Translations under genes and position numbers: made by a program
Shown: in pieces, positions 1 to 9,191 of the stretch
How the letters are laid out: every line of letters begins with the position of its first letter
Numbering within the stretch: position 1 is the first letter of the stretch
The notes under the pieces: generated by a model
The model's database searches: none
What the model saw: only the letters and a program-made list of their open reading frames with translations
Told to the model about the DNA's origin: nothing
From: Candidatus Choladousia intestinavium
GTDB taxonomy: Bacteria; Bacillota; Clostridia; Lachnospirales; Lachnospiraceae
Assembly (NCBI GenBank): GCA_018712785.1
Contig: DVGK01000043.1
Coordinates: 1 to 64,000 of the forward strand
Length of the DNA stretch: 64,000 bases
Reading direction: 5' to 3'

Positions 1-384
1 CAAAATTGTGTCTTCATCCATCTTCTCCCCGGACGCGTTAATCAGCTTGATACCATTATCGTAGTAAGGGTTATGGCTGGCAGAAATCATAATGCCGCAG
101 TCAAAATTCTCTGTCCTGACCACATAGGACACACTGGGGGTTGTGGTTACGTGAAGGAGATATGCCTCAGCTCCGGAAGCAGTCAGTCCGGCCACCAAAG
201 AATATTCGAACATATAGGAGGACAGGCGGGTATCCTTTCCGATGGCGACTCTGCACCTGACTCCCTCTTCCTTGCCCCGGCTGTAGTACCATCCAAGGAA
301 TCGTCCGATTTTATATGCATGCTCCACTGTCAGATTCTTATTGGCTTCCCCGCGGAAACCGTCTGTACCAAAGTATTTTCCCAT
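1..384 (-). CDS. glmM: Phosphoglucosamine mutase, N-terminal part (3' end beyond window)
   Basis: Reverse-strand translation starts MGKYFGTDGFRGEANKNLTVEHAYKIGRFLGWYY and contains the active-site motif GIMISASHNPYYDNGIK. Confidence 0.93.
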   Translation of the reverse strand, partial: MGKYFGTDGFRGEANKNLTVEHAYKIGRFLGWYYSRGKEEGVRCRVAIGKDTRLSSYMFEYSLVAGLTASGAEAYLLHVTTTPSVSYVVRTENFDCGIMISASHNPYYDNGIKLINASGEKMDEDTIL

Positions 385-581
385 TCTTCTACTCCTTTAT
401 TTGCTTTTTAAACAGAGTGTTCAAGCCTTCTGAAAGGCCTTTCACATAAAGAAATCCGCAAAATTTCTTGTATACAAAAAACCTCCTGCTCTATAGTATA
501 TCCATGAGAGGGATGTTATTCAAGAATTTTTCGTGTTTTTTATAATTCTATCGTAACAGCCGTTACTGTTTACGCAGGATA

Positions 582-1197
582 TTACTCTGATAAATAAATC
601 CTGGCGTAGTTTACATCGTCCTCCATACATTCCTCATAAGATGCCTGTTCCTGGAAAAATGATGCCATTTTGTCCTCAATAAGATCTGTACTGGTCAGAG
701 AACGAAAGAAAAAGGCCCGATCCGGGGTGGTCAGAAGCTGTCTGTACTCCTGTATTAATTCTTCCGAAAACAACGCGGTGCAGGCGGCAGGCTTGTATTT
801 CATACACTTCATCGCAAAGTACTTCCAGATCCTCTTTGATATGGCTGGCTAAAAGAAGGATCTTGGGATCCTCCATAATCGCCTGGGCGATGCCTAACCG
901 CTGCTTCATTCCAAGGGAATACTTCCCCACACGTTTTTTGCTCTTCCAGTCCAGGCCCGTTTCCTCCATAGCCTCCTGGATTTCTTCCCAATCCGGTTCT
1001 GAATTTCCGCAAGGAATTGGAGGTTTTGAAAATCAGTATTACTATTTAAAAAGCCAGGCGTTTCAATCAGTGCGCCAATGTTCTCAGCAAAGACTCCGTC
1101 TTTACCGATTTTCTTCCCCAACACTTCGATAAAGCCGCTGTCAGGAAGATATAAGCCGCAGATCAATTTCAGAAGGACCGTTTTTCCCGCTCTTAAG
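582..1197 (-). pseudogene. Decayed bacitracin-type (BcrA-like) ABC transporter ATP-binding protein
   Basis: Pieces in three frames: AGKTVLLKLICGLYLPDSGFIEVLGKKI, then YSLGMKQRLGIAQAIMEDPKILLLASHIKEDLEVLCDEVYEI, then the C-terminal tail. Walker A is cut at its N-side; the Walker B/D-loop segment is missing. Confidence 0.85.
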
Positions 1198-1391
1198 CGA
1201 GAAAATAATTTTAAAAATCATAAATATATCAAAAATTACAATTTAGTTTTTTCATTAAACATATGTGATAAGATTTAAAAGATAACTAATGTAAGAAAAA
1301 TCTATGTTTTTATATTTTTTGTTGATTTTTTTACAAATATTATGTACAATCCTTTATAGATGAAAATGCAGTATCTTAATAAAGGAGTAAA

Positions 1392-1796
1392 ATGGCTGGT
1401 AATATTTTGACTAAAAATGAAATGATTATTATGAATGTCTTCTGGGAAGTAAAAAAACCTCTGACAAGCGCAGAGCTTACTAATTTAGTGGCGGATAAAA
1501 ATTGGTTTCCATCCTATGTTATTACTGCGCTGCGCTCCCTTGAGGCGAAAGGATTTGTAAAGGTATGCGGGACTGTCCGGCATTCGACACAGTACGCAAG
1601 GCAGTTTGTAAGTACTGTCTCCAGGGAAGAATATGCCGCAAGACTGGCCCTTACAAGCGGAATCAAAAAGAATGCGCTTGCGGACGTAACACTGGCTCTT
1701 GCCAGGGAGGTCAGCGATGATGATGCCGACCTTCAGGACATTTTAGGAGATCTTATAAACATTTTAGTGCAGAAAGAAACGAATAAAGGAAAATAG
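1392..1796 (+). CDS. BlaI/MecI/CopY family transcriptional repressor
   Basis: 134 aa winged-helix protein (LTKNEMIIMNVFWEVKKPLTSAEL...); abuts an M56 peptidase gene. Confidence 0.85.
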   Translation: MAGNILTKNEMIIMNVFWEVKKPLTSAELTNLVADKNWFPSYVITALRSLEAKGFVKVCGTVRHSTQYARQFVSTVSREEYAARLALTSGIKKNALADVTLALAREVSDDDADLQDILGDLINILVQKETNKGK

Positions 1797-1799
1797 CCT

Positions 1800-2960
1800 A
1801 TGGAAAATTTTCTGTTTTCTTTACTTACAAGTATTTTTTGGTGCAGCCTTTTTTTCGTGATCCTTCATATAGCCCGGAAGAAAAGGTATGACACAAGAAA
1901 CCGGAATTCAGATGTTTTATTTCTCTTGTATCTTCTTTTTTTCGTGCGCATCTTTCTGCCATTCGATATCGGTATCGCCAAGGCAGTCCCCATGCCTTCT
2001 ATTTTCAATGGGATCGATACTGCCCTGCGGCTGAATACCTATACGATCTTTCAGCATGATTTTACGCTTATCTCTGCGATCGGTCTTTTTTGCTTTGCCG
2101 TTGGCTGTATAAAAACCTTCCATTTTCTGTTTCGATATTTCCATATCCAGAAGCTCCTGTCACATTTTGCTTGCCCGGATAAATCCGCCAAGGAAATACT
2201 GACAACGATTCAGACGTCTATGAAACTAAAAGGGAAAATACATCTGTTTCAGAGTGACCTGACACAGACTCCCATTTCCTATGGCATTTTCAGGAAAAAA
2301 ATCTGCCTGCCCTCTGTAGAATTCTCAGAGAAGGAACTTTCCAACATCTTTATTCACGAATTAACGCATTTCAAAAACAGAGATCTTCCTGTTAAGTTTT
2401 TTTCAAAGCTTTCTATCTGCTTTTTCTGGTGGCTTCCTTTCACTTATTTAATTTCTAAGGATCTGGAAGAATTTCAGGAAATCCGCTGTGATTTATGCGC
2501 GACCCGCTCTATGTCCAGACAGCAAAAAATTTCTTATCTTTCTACAATCCAAAGATTAGTCAGTGGTTCCGGTAAAGGAAAAAATTTAAAAGCCGCAAAT
2601 GGCAGCCTTACTCCCCTAGCCGGCGATTCATCCCGAAATCTTTTGATTGAAAGATTTGAAACCGTAATCCAGCAGGAGGATAAACAAAAATCCATCGGGT
2701 TACGCGGGATCCTCCTTGCCTTTACGGCCTTTTTCTGTTTTGCAGGCAGCTACCTGGTTGTATTTTTGCCTTTTTATCCCCCGCCCAATACTAAGACTGT
2801 ACCGCAGGACGTAATCGGAGAAATCTCTCCTGAAAACGGCTATATTTCGGCTTCAAAGGGCGGAAAAATTTATTTGATTTCCGATGGTTATTCTTTTGAA
2901 ATCGACCAGGAATTTCTGGAGCTCTCGGAACAGAGCGGCTTCAGAGTCCTATATGAATAG
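1800..2960 (+). CDS. BlaR1/MecR1-like M56 family membrane metallopeptidase
   Basis: Multiple TM segments plus a zinc motif HELTH (FIHELTHFKNRDLP). Short C-terminal tail with no penicillin-binding domain. Confidence 0.87.
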   Translation: MENFLFSLLTSIFWCSLFFVILHIARKKRYDTRNRNSDVLFLLYLLFFVRIFLPFDIGIAKAVPMPSIFNGIDTALRLNTYTIFQHDFTLISAIGLFCFAVGCIKTFHFLFRYFHIQKLLSHFACPDKSAKEILTTIQTSMKLKGKIHLFQSDLTQTPISYGIFRKKICLPSVEFSEKELSNIFIHELTHFKNRDLPVKFFSKLSICFFWWLPFTYLISKDLEEFQEIRCDLCATRSMSRQQKISYLSTIQRLVSGSGKGKNLKAANGSLTPLAGDSSRNLLIERFETVIQQEDKQKSIGLRGILLAFTAFFCFAGSYLVVFLPFYPPPNTKTVPQDVIGEISPENGYISASKGGKIYLISDGYSFEIDQEFLELSEQSGFRVLYE

Positions 2961-2994
2961 AGATGCTCCAGAACGAAGGGAGGGAAGGCTGCGT

Positions 2995-4319
2995 ATGGAC
3001 CTTTGGAAAAAATATTACTACATTTCAGTCAGGGCAGAGATTGTTCTGGCTCTGGCAGGCCTTCTTCTTTTCCTGGTCTTCCCCTCCCGTATGAACCGTA
3101 CGCTTTTATCGCGGCGGATCCAGGGGAAAGCAGGGTCTGCTACTATATCCCGGGAAGGCTGATTTCCGCGGAAGCTTTCCAGGGAGAAGTTTCGGAGGTC
3201 CGTGTGGAATCCTGGGAAGGAGGAAGCCTTCTTGCTTTTTCTCTGGAAAAGTCTCCGGGGGAGGAAGAAATTACGGAGATTTCCATCGAATTCCAATACC
3301 TGGGAGTGCTTCCAAGAGGACAGGCCGCGCTGCCTGGGGAGGCTTCTTTCTTGGAATGGACGGAAGAAAAGGCAGCTCTCCAGTACGCTGTCCCGGAAGA
3401 AGGCTATCTCTTTGCGGCCCGTCAGGAAGGGGATTACAATACAGGGCACTTTTACAGCCTGGAAAAGTCCTCCTGGAACCATCAAAGATGGAACCTTTTT
3501 GGCGGTCTGCTCCTGGGAAGCGCTTATTTTCTTCTGGCGGATCTGGCAGCCCGTTTCGGACGGCGCAGACGCAGGCTGGAAAACCGGAAATACTGGAAGC
3601 TGGACGAGCTGTCCGGGGAATACATTCTGGCGGCCCGTACCAGGACAGACCCGCCGCTGTTAAGAAGAAACCGCAGTGTTTTTAAGAGGGTTCTGTGCTT
3701 CCAGTTCCTTCAAAGGCTTCTGCTTCTGGCAGTTGTCGGCCAGTGGCTGGCGCGTCTGCTTGACCGCTCCTTGGACAGAAGCTTTATCACGTTCAGCCTG
3801 GCGCTGATCCTTTTATCAGTTCTCTTGTATTACGGTCTTTATTGCTGGTTCTATCTAATCGCTTACAAAAAAATACTTTCCCTGGGAGAGCAGAATCCGT
3901 CCGGGGCCGCGGTATGTTTCCTGGATCTTCGCTTTATAAGCGCCCCGGTTCCCCAGTGGGTGCTGTCCGATCTGAATTTCGCCGTATTCATGATGCGGAG
4001 CGGGTATTATCGGGAGTCTGCCCTCTTCGCAGGAGAGCTTTGGCGCTGTTTTGGGAAAAATCAAAAGCAGGGACGGCAGTACCTCCAGTATCAATATGTC
4101 CAGTTCTGCAGCTTCCACTATATGGGGAAAGATGAACAGGCGGCCTGTTATTTAAAAAGAGCCCAGAGCGAAATAGAACGAAATCCCCGTGACAAATACA
4201 GCCGGAAGATAACAGCCAGACTGGAAGAAATCCGGGAAACGGAAGGGCTGTCCGGCTTTGGCAGCGGCTTGCCCTCTGAGGGCAGCCCTGCATCCCAAAA
4301 GGAGGTGAAGGAGCCGTGA
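2995..4319 (+). CDS. Uncharacterised membrane protein with helical-repeat-like C-terminus; apparent -1 frameshift near 3080-3095
   Basis: N-terminus MDLWKKYYYISVRAEIVLALAGLLLFLVFP in the 2995 frame continues as LPYEPYAFIAADPGESRVCYYIPGRL in the 3003 frame. C-terminal helices resemble TPRs. Confidence 0.6.
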
Positions 4320-5677
4320 GAGGGATTCTGAAGACGGCAGGTTTTCTTTTGATTCTGTGGTTCCTTCTGAGAAGTATCTCCGGAATAGAAGAAGGAAAAG
4401 AAGAACTGGAGCTTCCGGAAGGCATGGTATACCTTTACAGCCAGAAGGAGGAATTTGACAGCCAGCTTTCAGAGGCGGATCATCTGGCAGTGTTTGACGG
4501 GAAAGGAAGTCCCATATTTGAAATGGAGGCCCCGGCCTATATCGAAAACGTAATGCTGCCGGAGGGGACCCTTCTGGGAAAATGGACCGGGCTGATTCCT
4601 TCAGACGCGCTTCTGTTTATTACCACTCCCTACAGGCTTTCCGGATCGAAGGAACGGGAAGCAGGCGTATGGGATACGGCTACCCGCTCCTGGATTCTTG
4701 AGATGGAGGCAGGAATGTTTTCCTTCCGGGAAGAGGCTGGGAAGCTTTCCTCCTTTGCCAGGGGCGCGGAATCGTATGACGCAGGATTTCACCCGATTCA
4801 GAAAGAAGAGCAGGACTTTTTTGAAATCGGTGGGCAGACCTTCTATAATGCCTCGGATGCCCTGGGGAAAAACTACATTGCCCGGGCGGACGACTCCTGC
4901 TTCCTGAACCTGGAGGACTTTCTCCTGAAAAACGGTCTGATGGAGGCCCCTCTGCCCCAAGACGGCCTGGAGCTTTTTCAGACTATCGGAGAGCAGTATC
5001 TGATTGTAGGAGGCAGCTACAACGACAGCACCATCCTGGATGATACTTCCACCTACCGGGAACTCCGGTACCTGTCCGATGTAAACGGCAATCTGCTGTA
5101 CCAGAACTGGAACCGGAGCGGAATCGGCTACGCGAGGGATCAGTATGGAAATTTAGACAAGAGATACCTGGAATTTTCCGACGATGGAGGAAAGCCTTCC
5201 CAGTTCCTGGATCTGGAGACCGGAGAAGAAATCACCGTGCCGGAGGGGTGGAGCGATCTGCAGTATAAGAAAGACGGCCTTTTCCTTCTGGAAAACCAGC
5301 AGGATTACTGTATTTACGACGCATCTGACCATTCCCAGGGCCTTTCCTTTCGGACCAAGCTGTTCCGGGACAGGATCTTCCTGTTTGGAAAAAGGAGCTA
5401 TGCCATCCAGTCCCGCTCCGGAGCCCAGTATAACCAGCTTGTCCTAGAAAGGAGAGAGGTTGATCTGGGGACGGACACGGAATTTCTGGCCATAATTCCC
5501 GGTGAAAACCCTGTGATCCTGGAAGGAGGGCAGGACGGCGCCTGCACCGTCTCCTATATCCTGGATGCAGAAGGGAAGCTCCTCTATCAGGGGGACGGAA
5601 ACGTCCGGGGAGCGGATGGGCCGTATTATCTGGAACAGGACGGTACAGAGTATAGAATTTCTATGAATGGAGAATAA
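4316..5677 (+). CDS. Uncharacterised secreted/membrane-anchored protein
   Basis: 453 aa ORF with an N-terminal hydrophobic anchor (GILKTAGFLLILWFLLRSI); start overlaps the preceding stop. Confidence 0.7.
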   Translation: MRGILKTAGFLLILWFLLRSISGIEEGKEELELPEGMVYLYSQKEEFDSQLSEADHLAVFDGKGSPIFEMEAPAYIENVMLPEGTLLGKWTGLIPSDALLFITTPYRLSGSKEREAGVWDTATRSWILEMEAGMFSFREEAGKLSSFARGAESYDAGFHPIQKEEQDFFEIGGQTFYNASDALGKNYIARADDSCFLNLEDFLLKNGLMEAPLPQDGLELFQTIGEQYLIVGGSYNDSTILDDTSTYRELRYLSDVNGNLLYQNWNRSGIGYARDQYGNLDKRYLEFSDDGGKPSQFLDLETGEEITVPEGWSDLQYKKDGLFLLENQQDYCIYDASDHSQGLSFRTKLFRDRIFLFGKRSYAIQSRSGAQYNQLVLERREVDLGTDTEFLAIIPGENPVILEGGQDGACTVSYILDAEGKLLYQGDGNVRGADGPYYLEQDGTEYRISMNGE

Positions 5678-5678
5678 C

Positions 5679-5768
5679 ATGAAACTATCCTATGAGTTGA
5701 CTTACGGAAAAGAAGAGACGGAAATTTTGAAAAAGCTTGTTTCCCAAAAGATGGCAAGCTGTTTCTGA
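5679..5768 (+). pseudogene. Truncated N-terminal paralogue of the following YcxB-like gene
   Basis: MKLSYELTYGKEETEILKKLVSQKMASCF* parallels MEFSYQYEYGEKEIEVIKNLIYSQLKK from 5794. Confidence 0.6.
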
Positions 5769-5793
5769 ACTACAGAGGAGGGAACAGAACATT

Positions 5794-6342
5794 ATGGAAT
5801 TTTCATACCAGTATGAGTATGGGGAGAAAGAAATCGAAGTAATTAAAAACCTTATATACTCGCAATTAAAGAAAGAGACAGATTATAAAAAGCCTTTGGG
5901 ATTCTTCCGGCTTGCACATGTACTCCTGGGGCTTGGCTACATTTTTCTTGCAATTTCTTACTATGCTTCTTCTGCTATGCAAGCGAATACATTTTTATTG
6001 GTATTATATTTACTATTAGGATTTTTTTGGATTGTCATCGGTCTTGGCGCTACAGGAGTCTTATGGAATTACAGCGCGAAAAAAACCGTTGCCAGCCTGC
6101 GTATTCTAAAGGAAAAGGGAAATGTGACCCTGAATGAGCAAGGCGTCTTTCTGTCATCTTCCTATGCGGAGATTCATCAATTTTGGAACAGCCTCACAGA
6201 GTGGGGAAAGTCCGGCTCCTTCGTGTATGTAATCTGCGGAGGTTTTATTCTTCTCATCGACCAGGACAAAATTACAGAGGAAGAGTACCGAACCCTTCGG
6301 AGACTGCTGGAAGATTATATTTCCTTAGAAGGAGCGGCGTAA
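5794..6342 (+). CDS. YcxB-like family membrane protein
   Basis: ATG at 5794 with GAGGAGGGAA upstream; two TM segments and a C-terminal YcxB-like domain pattern (NVTLNEQGVFLSSSYAEIHQFWNSLTEW...). Confidence 0.65.
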   Translation: MEFSYQYEYGEKEIEVIKNLIYSQLKKETDYKKPLGFFRLAHVLLGLGYIFLAISYYASSAMQANTFLLVLYLLLGFFWIVIGLGATGVLWNYSAKKTVASLRILKEKGNVTLNEQGVFLSSSYAEIHQFWNSLTEWGKSGSFVYVICGGFILLIDQDKITEEEYRTLRRLLEDYISLEGAA

Positions 6343-6489
6343 AGAAGGGAAGTTTACGTATTCTGGGCTCCCAAAAACAAGGTCAGGCTCTCTTCCGCTT
6401 CCTGTATCGTACCGCCAAATAAAAGTACGAATGTCAGAACAGCAGCGGCAAAGGATTTTAGGAAATTTCTGTGTTTTCTTTAAAATACG

Positions 6490-6519
6490 TTTACATATTC
6501 CTTTCATAAATGTTATAAT
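6490..6519 (+). promoter_or_regulatory. Putative sigma-A promoter for the acidic lipoprotein gene
   Basis: TTTACA - 18 bp - TATAAT. Confidence 0.5.
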
Positions 6520-6622
6520 TTGATGAACACCTGTGGATTATCTGCTAAATCTCCGCTGGTGTGTGACATCGGAGGAATCTGACCCTGCTTTTTACCGAAA
6601 ATATAAGAAAGGAACCCATTCT

Positions 6623-7939
6623 ATGAAAAGAAAAATGATTTATCTCCTTCTGGGCTTTGTGGCTGCGGTTTCCATTTCCGGCTGCGGACAGAACGAAGAA
6701 GAAACGGAATTTTCCACTTCCGCCCCTGAGGAAACGGCCGAAGAGGATATGGACTTGTCCGCCCTTGACGAGGAAACCGAAGAGGAGGCTTCCCTGGAGC
6801 CCATTACGCCTTCCGATTATCTGGTACAGGATACGGCCGACTACGTTGTGCTTGGAGATTATGAGGGAATTGCCGTAGAGCAGTACACATACGAAGTGAC
6901 CGATGAGATGGTGCAGGATGAAATCCAGCAGTATCTGGAAATGTCCGGAGAGGAAGTGGAGACAGACAGTCCCTCTGAATCCGGAAATATCGTATACTTC
7001 ACCATGACCTACTCCACTCCGGATTCAGATCCCTATGAGGAAAGTACCTACATTACGCTTGGTCTGGAGGAATACGGAAGTGAATTTGACGAGAACCTTA
7101 CCGGCGTTTCCGCTGGAGACACTCTGGAATTTTCCATTTCCTTTGACGACTCGATCTGGATTGAGGAGTGGATGGATCAGACCGTAGACTTTGAAGTTTC
7201 GGTAGAAAGCGTATGCACCCTGGACGTTCCGGAATATGATGACACCTACGCGGAAAGTATGGGCTACACCTCCACCGAAGAGTATGAAAGCGCGGTTCGG
7301 GAATCCCTGATCGCTTCCTACGAAGACTTAAGCTATTCAGACGCCGCGGAATCCCTGATCCTTGCCGCCGTGGACCGCACGGAATTTTCCGGCTATCCGG
7401 AAGATCTGTATGAAGCCTGCAAAGAAGAAACCGAATCCTACTACCTGATGTTCACAGACGGAGACAGTATAGAGGATATTTATGATATTTTCGGTATTAC
7501 AGAAGAAGATCTGGAATCAGAAATTCTCTCCACAGTGAACCGCAGACTTTTTATCAGCGCTTACTGTGCTGAAAATGACATTACGGTAACCGAAGACGAA
7601 TACGTAGAGTATTTAAACGCTCTGGCAGATTCCTACGGCTATGAAAGCGCTGTGGCGGCGGAAGAGGATTACACCAGAGAAGCAGTGGTATGGGCCGCAT
7701 ATGAATCCAAGGTGACGGATCTTCTCTTTGAATCTGCGGAAATCACAGAAGTTCCTTATTCTGAAGACGAGGAGGGAGTGGTGATTGAAGAGGAAGATCT
7801 GGGGGAAGAAATCGTAGATGAGACTGAGACGGATTTGTCAGAAACTGCAGAAGCTGCATCTGAGAGTACTTCTGAAAGTACCGCTGAGACAGCTGCGGAA
7901 GAAACCAGTCCGGTGACAGAAGAGACAGCCGAACCCTGA
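6623..7939 (+). CDS. Acidic lipoprotein with trigger-factor-like domain
   Basis: Lipobox SISGCGQNEEE; trigger-factor-like central region; Glu/Ser/Thr-rich C-terminal tail. Confidence 0.7.
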   Translation: MKRKMIYLLLGFVAAVSISGCGQNEEETEFSTSAPEETAEEDMDLSALDEETEEEASLEPITPSDYLVQDTADYVVLGDYEGIAVEQYTYEVTDEMVQDEIQQYLEMSGEEVETDSPSESGNIVYFTMTYSTPDSDPYEESTYITLGLEEYGSEFDENLTGVSAGDTLEFSISFDDSIWIEEWMDQTVDFEVSVESVCTLDVPEYDDTYAESMGYTSTEEYESAVRESLIASYEDLSYSDAAESLILAAVDRTEFSGYPEDLYEACKEETESYYLMFTDGDSIEDIYDIFGITEEDLESEILSTVNRRLFISAYCAENDITVTEDEYVEYLNALADSYGYESAVAAEEDYTREAVVWAAYESKVTDLLFESAEITEVPYSEDEEGVVIEEEDLGEEIVDETETDLSETAEAASESTSESTAETAAEETSPVTEETAEP

Positions 7940-7987
7940 AACGAATTCCAATTCTGAAAGGAAAGTTGCCTTTCATCCACGTAAAGA

Positions 7988-8012
7988 GGCGGCAGGAAAA
8001 TTTCCTGCCGCC
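7988..8012. terminator. Hairpin between convergent genes, probable bidirectional terminator
   Basis: GGCGGCAGG-AAAATTT-CCTGCCGCC; 9-bp perfect stem between plus- and minus-strand stops. Confidence 0.6.
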
Positions 8013-8032
8013 CTTTGTATGTGTGCCGCTGT

Positions 8033-9178
8033 TTACTGAATGCCGGAATCCGCAATATAGCTTTCATCCTCCAACCCGTACAGAGCCACCGTACCAGTCT
8101 CTTCATATTCAGCCTTCAGCCGTTCATAGTCTGCTTTTCGTTCTGCCAGGTATTCCTCAATATTATCCTGGGTCAGAACGACGCCAAAGCCTTCCCGCTC
8201 TGCCTTTCCGTACATGATATTGACTATCAGATCCGCTACGGTATTATTATAATGGCCTTCATTTACAAAATTGTAGGGATTCAGATTTTCGGGGATAAAT
8301 CCGCTGAAGTCCCATATATCTGTAATCTTCACCAGCTCGCGCAGATAATCGTAATACGCTTCTCCTTCAAACTTATAGATCTCCGCCAGGAAGGTAGGAC
8401 CGATTACCACCTTCAGCGTTACTCCGTTTTCATCACAGATTTCTTTGATCTGCCGCATGGCCTCAATGTTCTGCTCGATCGCGGGAACAGAGGGATCCCG
8501 CTCAAAGAGAGGCCGCAGGTTCTGCTGGTATCTGGGAAGTACATATTCATCCACGTAAGCATCCCAGTCCTCCTCCATAAGGCTGTAGGGATAACTGTAA
8601 TTTCTCTCGCCGGTAATCAGGCTGTCCATTCCTTTTTCAAGCTCATCCTGACCTTCCATAAGATATTCAATACTGGACGTAATGTTTCTGCAAAGATAAT
8701 TCAGCGTTTCCAGGGCCTTATCCAGGGAATTGCCGTTTACAACAGCGGGAACTTCGTAAATTTCATTAGTGTCCTCCCGATTGTACTTCTGCACCTCAAT
8801 ACTGCTTAAATGAAGGGTTATTTCCTCCACCCCTGCCGTTTCAATCAGGTATTGCGTATAAGTAAGAAAGTCCGCGAAGCATCCGTAGGCAAAATAAAAA
8901 TTGTAATAGTTCTTTCCCGTATATTCTGATAACAGCTCGGTGCTCAGCACCCCGGATTTGGATCCGCCCAGCACTACGGCATCATATTCATCTGCGTGTT
9001 TCTTTATATATTTACTTTTCGCAGCCCTTGTATACCCATTGGCATCTACTTCATCGGCTCCCCGCTCTACGGAAAAATAACCTGTGGGATCCACGAAAAA
9101 GTTGGTTGCCATAAAAATCCCGATTCCCACAGCCAGGATTATAAAAAAGGCCGCGATCCACTGCTTCGTATTTTTCAT
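8033..9178 (-). CDS. SGNH/AlgX-DltD-like secreted protein (putative O-acyl transfer partner)
   Basis: N-terminal TM, VVLGGSKSG nucleophile-like motif; 3' neighbour of an MBOAT gene. Confidence 0.6.
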   Translation of the reverse strand: MKNTKQWIAAFFIILAVGIGIFMATNFFVDPTGYFSVERGADEVDANGYTRAAKSKYIKKHADEYDAVVLGGSKSGVLSTELLSEYTGKNYYNFYFAYGCFADFLTYTQYLIETAGVEEITLHLSSIEVQKYNREDTNEIYEVPAVVNGNSLDKALETLNYLCRNITSSIEYLMEGQDELEKGMDSLITGERNYSYPYSLMEEDWDAYVDEYVLPRYQQNLRPLFERDPSVPAIEQNIEAMRQIKEICDENGVTLKVVIGPTFLAEIYKFEGEAYYDYLRELVKITDIWDFSGFIPENLNPYNFVNEGHYNNTVADLIVNIMYGKAEREGFGVVLTQDNIEEYLAERKADYERLKAEYEETGTVALYGLEDESYIADSGIQ

Positions 9179-9191
9179 TCTCTGCCTCCTA

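Noticed and set aside
1330-1360. Possible BlaI operator (TACAAATATTATGTA)
   Set aside because: Half-sites TACA/TGTA are present but spacing and core do not match the usual TACAnnTGTA layout well enough.
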